From Gordonia oryzae (lineage in GTDB: Bacteria > Actinomycetota > Actinomycetes > Mycobacteriales > Mycobacteriaceae): a DNA stretch of 64,000 nt. Shown here piece by piece: positions 61,162 through 64,000 of this stretch. Made by a program: the position numbers and the translations under genes. The notes beneath the pieces were generated by a model. The model saw nothing but the letters and a program-made list of their open reading frames with translations, searched no databases and was not told the DNA's origin. Where the stretch lies: contig NZ_RKMH01000004.1 of assembly GCF_003797185.1 (NCBI RefSeq), forward strand, positions 124,001 through 188,000, written 5' to 3'. How positions within the stretch are numbered: the stretch's first letter is position 1; each line of letters begins with the position of its first letter.

Positions 61162-62331
61162 GTGCGACTGTGGCTTTCGATCCTTTTGTCGGCGCTCGTC
61201 GGGTTTGGCGTGATGCTGGCGCCGACGGCCTCTGCTGCGCCACCGGCCACCAACGGCTTCACGGTGACATTGGATCGCAATCCCGGTCTCGGTGGCGTGA
61301 TCTTGCTAGCACCCGCCGATCTGCTGAACAACCCCGCCGTACCGCGAGCGATCAGGGCCGCCGGTTCCCATGATCCGGTGACGCTTCAGGTCCGCGCCCG
61401 CAACGGGTCGTTGCTGCATCAGTGGGTCATCCCGCAAGGTCAGGAGGCCGGTAACTTCCAGATCCAGACCTACCGCGGGCAACGTGTGTACACGTGGTGG
61501 CAGGGCGCCAACGGTGTCGGTCACGGCGACGGGACGTACTTTGTCGCCGACCGCAACTTTCATGTGCTGCAACAGCTGCGGACGCCTGCGGGCACCTCCG
61601 GTGACCTGCACGAGTTCCGCATCCTGCCCGACGGGCGTCGCGCCGCGGTGACCAGCTACGCGCGTACCACCGCCGTGGTCAACCGAGCAAGGGTCCCCGT
61701 CGTCGACTCGCACTTCTACATCATCGACATCGGCAGCGGCAGAACCGAATTCTCCTGGGATGCACTGTCTCACGTTCCGGTGACCGCAACCACCACTCCG
61801 TTGCCCTTGCCGGGCCAGGGACTCGACTACTTCCACATCAACAGCATCTTCCCCGACGGGAAGGGCAACTACCTGGTCTCCTCACGCAACACCTCGGCGC
61901 TATACCTCGTCGACGGAACCACCGGCGCCGTGCGTGCGGTGATCGGCGGCAATCGATCCACCTTGCGGGTCGCCGACAATGCGACGTTCCGCAATCAGCA
62001 CGACGCGGAGCTGTTGCCCGACGGCACGATTCGGCTCTTCGACAACAACTCCAGCCTCCCCGGCACCGGCGGTCCGTCGTCGATTCTCACCATCCGGCCT
62101 GACTGGAAGAAGGGCACCGTCGGCCTGGTGTCGCGATGGACTCATCCCGACCGCCTCACCGCTTGGGCGATGGGCAACGCCGAAACCCTGGCCGACGGTT
62201 CGGTGTTCGGCGGATGGGGCACCACCGGACACGTGTCGTCCTTCGACCGGACCGGGCACCTGATCTACGACGCGACGCTGTCGGGGATGTTGACCACCTA
62301 CCGCGCGTTCTGGTATCCGCAGGGGTTGTGA
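61162..62331 (+). CDS. Exported arylsulfotransferase (ASST)-family protein
   Basis: About 389 residues if started at GTG 61162, with GGAG 9 nt upstream; 61120 and 61144 are alternatives. Signal peptide VRLWLSILLSALVGFGVMLAPTASAAP. The mature part is a beta-propeller with repeated motifs such as DLHEFRILPDGRRAAVTSYA and NQHDAELLPDGTIRLFDNN, as in the bacterial arylsulfotransferase family (ASST). Some members transfer sulfate between phenols; many actinobacterial ones are uncharacterised. It is convergent with the glycosyltransferase gene, ending 2 bp from it. Confidence 0.82.
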   Translation: MRLWLSILLSALVGFGVMLAPTASAAPPATNGFTVTLDRNPGLGGVILLAPADLLNNPAVPRAIRAAGSHDPVTLQVRARNGSLLHQWVIPQGQEAGNFQIQTYRGQRVYTWWQGANGVGHGDGTYFVADRNFHVLQQLRTPAGTSGDLHEFRILPDGRRAAVTSYARTTAVVNRARVPVVDSHFYIIDIGSGRTEFSWDALSHVPVTATTTPLPLPGQGLDYFHINSIFPDGKGNYLVSSRNTSALYLVDGTTGAVRAVIGGNRSTLRVADNATFRNQHDAELLPDGTIRLFDNNSSLPGTGGPSSILTIRPDWKKGTVGLVSRWTHPDRLTAWAMGNAETLADGSVFGGWGTTGHVSSFDRTGHLIYDATLSGMLTTYRAFWYPQGL

Positions 62332-62333
62332 AT

Positions 62334-63587
62334 TCAGCGCGAGCGCGGATCGAGCAGCCCCTCGACCGCCTCGACTACCCGCCCGGCACCGTCCTCACGG
62401 CTGATCTCGAGACCGAGTTGTGCTGCGGCGTCGCGGTATCGAGACTGCTCCAGTGCCTCGACGATGGCCGCCGCAAGCCGGTCGGCGTCGAGGCGTGGCC
62501 GCGGCAGCGTTGCGGCACTGGCGCCGAGCCGCTGCAGGTGTCGGGACCAGAACGGCTGGTCGCCGCCGGGTGAGGGGATCCCGACGGACGGGATGCCTGC
62601 CCGTAGGGTTGCGGCCACGGTGCCCGCACCACACGAGTGCACCGCCAGCGACACCCGTGGGAACAACCACTCGTGCGGCACCGGGCCGACGCTGAATATG
62701 CGTTCGTTGTGGAAAGATTCGAGGTCGGTGCCTCCGCTCTGCAGCACGGCTCGGACGCCCGCCTTGGTGACTGCTCGGTGCACGAGCGCGGACAGATCTG
62801 CCGCCTCGTCCGGTGGGAGCATGAGGCTGCCGAACCCGACATAGACCGGCGGGGGACCGGATTCCAGGAAGGTGCGGAGATCGGAGTCCGGCACCCACTC
62901 CGAGGATCGACGGGGCCACCAGTATCCGGTCACCTCCAGCCCGGGCCGCCAGTCGGCGGGACGGGGCAGAACACTCGGTGAATAACCGTGCAGGATCGGC
63001 CATTGCGCCGACGTCCGAGCATTCCGAAGAGATCTGGCGGACCTCCGTGGCAACCCGAGGTCGGTACGCAGGTCGGCCAGGACCCCTCGGTAGATCCGGT
63101 CGAACCAGCGCCCGGCCGACCGGCCCACAGCGCGGTTCACGAACTTTCCGGCGGAGGAGGTACCGAGCAGTGACGGCGGGTAGGAGCCCGTCGCGGACAG
63201 CGGTTGCAGTCGTAGGCCGGCACTCGGAACACCCCGTGCTTCCGCGAGCGGATGGCCGGCGAGTTCGGCGAACGGCGTGAGGAGCACGATGTCAGTGGGC
63301 ACGTCGTCGACGGCGGCGAGGAGATTACGGCCGAGCTGACGCATCCCGGCCGGTTTCACCATTTGCATGGCCAGTTTCCGTGGGTCCGTCGAGTCTGGAT
63401 CGATCGCCGAATCGATCTCGAAATCAACAGGCTTGGCGTCGAGGCCGCAGGCTCGTACCTCGTCGGCGAGGTCGGTGTTGGTGGTGAGGACGACGTGGTG
63501 CCCGGCGTCGCGCAGCCGGCATCCGATGTCGGTCAGTGGCATGATGTCGCCGCGGGAACCGTATGCGGCGATGAGGATGTCGGCCAT
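62334..63587 (-). CDS. GT1-family glycosyltransferase (UGT/GtfB-like)
   Basis: 417 residues. The N-terminal domain MADILIAAYGSRGDIMPLTD contains the SRGD loop of macrolide/sterol glycosyltransferases. The C-terminal donor domain has VYVGFGSLMLPPDEAADL and the donor signature VSLAVHSCGAGTVAATLRAG with the expected HxGxGT-like pattern (HSCGAGT). The later SPGGDQPFWSRHLQRLG completes the nucleotide-sugar site. It probably glycosylates a lipid or secondary metabolite. A TetR gene lies 44 bp upstream on the same strand. Confidence 0.88.
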   Translation of the reverse strand: MADILIAAYGSRGDIMPLTDIGCRLRDAGHHVVLTTNTDLADEVRACGLDAKPVDFEIDSAIDPDSTDPRKLAMQMVKPAGMRQLGRNLLAAVDDVPTDIVLLTPFAELAGHPLAEARGVPSAGLRLQPLSATGSYPPSLLGTSSAGKFVNRAVGRSAGRWFDRIYRGVLADLRTDLGLPRRSARSLRNARTSAQWPILHGYSPSVLPRPADWRPGLEVTGYWWPRRSSEWVPDSDLRTFLESGPPPVYVGFGSLMLPPDEAADLSALVHRAVTKAGVRAVLQSGGTDLESFHNERIFSVGPVPHEWLFPRVSLAVHSCGAGTVAATLRAGIPSVGIPSPGGDQPFWSRHLQRLGASAATLPRPRLDADRLAAAIVEALEQSRYRDAAAQLGLEISREDGAGRVVEAVEGLLDPRSR

Positions 63588-63631
63588 GGGTGGCTCCGTT
63601 CGGTGGAGGCCGTTCGATGGATGTGGGACGC

Positions 63632-64000
63632 CTACCGGGGATCGGGGGCGCAGGCACGGGTGAATGCCTCGATCAGATCGGTGCCGTAGTCGGTGAGGTC
63701 GAAGTCGGGCTGGGCGGTGACGCGCAGTAGCGCTGCGCCGATCGAGCCACGAACCGCGGTGGCCATCGATTCGACTGACACGCTGCGGAATTCGCCGGTG
63801 TCGACGCCGAGTCGGAAGATCACCTCGAGGTCGACCGCGGCGAGCCCGTCGCGATGCTCGGCGTCGATGGCGACGTCGGCGAGCCGTGCGCCATCGCGTC
63901 CGCGGAATCCCTGCGAGATCTCCATGATCGCGATCTGATGTGCGCGGTGTGTCTGCATGTATTGCAGGTGGGTGCGGATGTGCGCGGCAAGTTTTCCGAT
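63632..64000 (-). CDS. TetR-family regulator, C-terminal part (5' end beyond window)
   Basis: Open at the window edge; 122 codons visible. The segment around GKLAAHIRTHLQYMQTHRAH followed by DLEVIFRLGVDTGEFRSVSV and the end DYGTDLIEAFTRACAPDPR is typical of a TetR ligand-binding domain. The helix-turn-helix should lie just outside. It precedes the glycosyltransferase gene by 44 bp and may control it. Confidence 0.7.
   Translation of the reverse strand: MGKLAAHIRTHLQYMQTHRAHQIAIMEISQGFRGRDGARLADVAIDAEHRDGLAAVDLEVIFRLGVDTGEFRSVSVESMATAVRGSIGAALLRVTAQPDFDLTDYGTDLIEAFTRACAPDPR

Overview
High-GC actinobacterial chromosome (about two thirds G+C, many GTG starts, ATGA/GTGA-coupled genes). The right half carries the gene order padR-ino1 / DUF5318 / ponA1 / GT87 / rpsF-ssb-rpsR-rplI / intein-containing dnaB. 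From memory this matches the Rv0046c-Rv0058 region of Mycobacterium tuberculosis. A mycolic-acid-group organism (Mycobacteriales) is therefore near certain; Gordonia is my best guess but is not proven by the sequence.

Left part (1-22.5 kb) is metabolic. A minus-strand acyl-CoA operon (crotonase, 3-hydroxyacyl-CoA dehydrogenase-like protein, ADP-forming acyl-CoA synthetase) faces a MarR regulator, with two copies of one operator between them. Then come dinB, a CitMHS citrate transporter with a CitA/CitB-like two-component system, a TrpB2-type tryptophan synthase beta chain and a DUF429 protein. A five-gene catabolic operon follows (12.2-18.3 kb: HpaB/AbfD-fold flavoprotein, two acyl-CoA dehydrogenases, homogentisate dioxygenase-like cupin, alpha/beta hydrolase). 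It is flanked by an FAD monooxygenase and an esterase on the other strand. A TetR gene at 21.9 kb shares an operator motif with this operon. The acyl-CoA ligase that once sat next to TetR is reduced to a stub fused in frame to an unrelated membrane protein, beside a 160-bp imperfect palindrome.

Middle part (22.5-33.6 kb) is a tellurium-resistance-type (Ter) stress island. Six minus-strand genes are chained by 4-nt overlaps: coiled-coil protein, HpcH-type C-C lyase, PRTase-TRSP, StiP/PELOTA protein, HAD phosphatase and a tandem TerD protein. Three consecutive AIM24 genes run divergently, followed by a DUF475/TerC-like membrane protein and a classical TerD. Next come a FadD36-like ligase and a small uncharacterised module (35.3-39.3 kb). 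In it, two orphan regulators diverge around a 20-bp palindrome, next to an E1-like ThiF enzyme translationally coupled to a PaaK-family adenylating enzyme that carries a one-base frameshift.

Right part (39.5-64 kb) holds an oxidoreductase, a secreted HNH nuclease lipoprotein and ino1/padR. It continues with cell-wall genes (ponA1, two GT87 glycosyltransferases), the ribosomal/replication block, and dnaB with an apparent class 3 intein inside its P-loop. After dnaB lies a patchy region with a SUKH-like gene, an unrecognised partner and gene debris. The window ends with an arylsulfotransferase-like exported protein, a GT1 glycosyltransferase and a partial TetR gene. Four decayed genes (GNAT, acyl-CoA ligase, VOC, serine hydrolase) plus the frameshifted PaaK gene mark sites of recent rearrangement. 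No rRNA, tRNA, CRISPR array or complete insertion sequence was seen.
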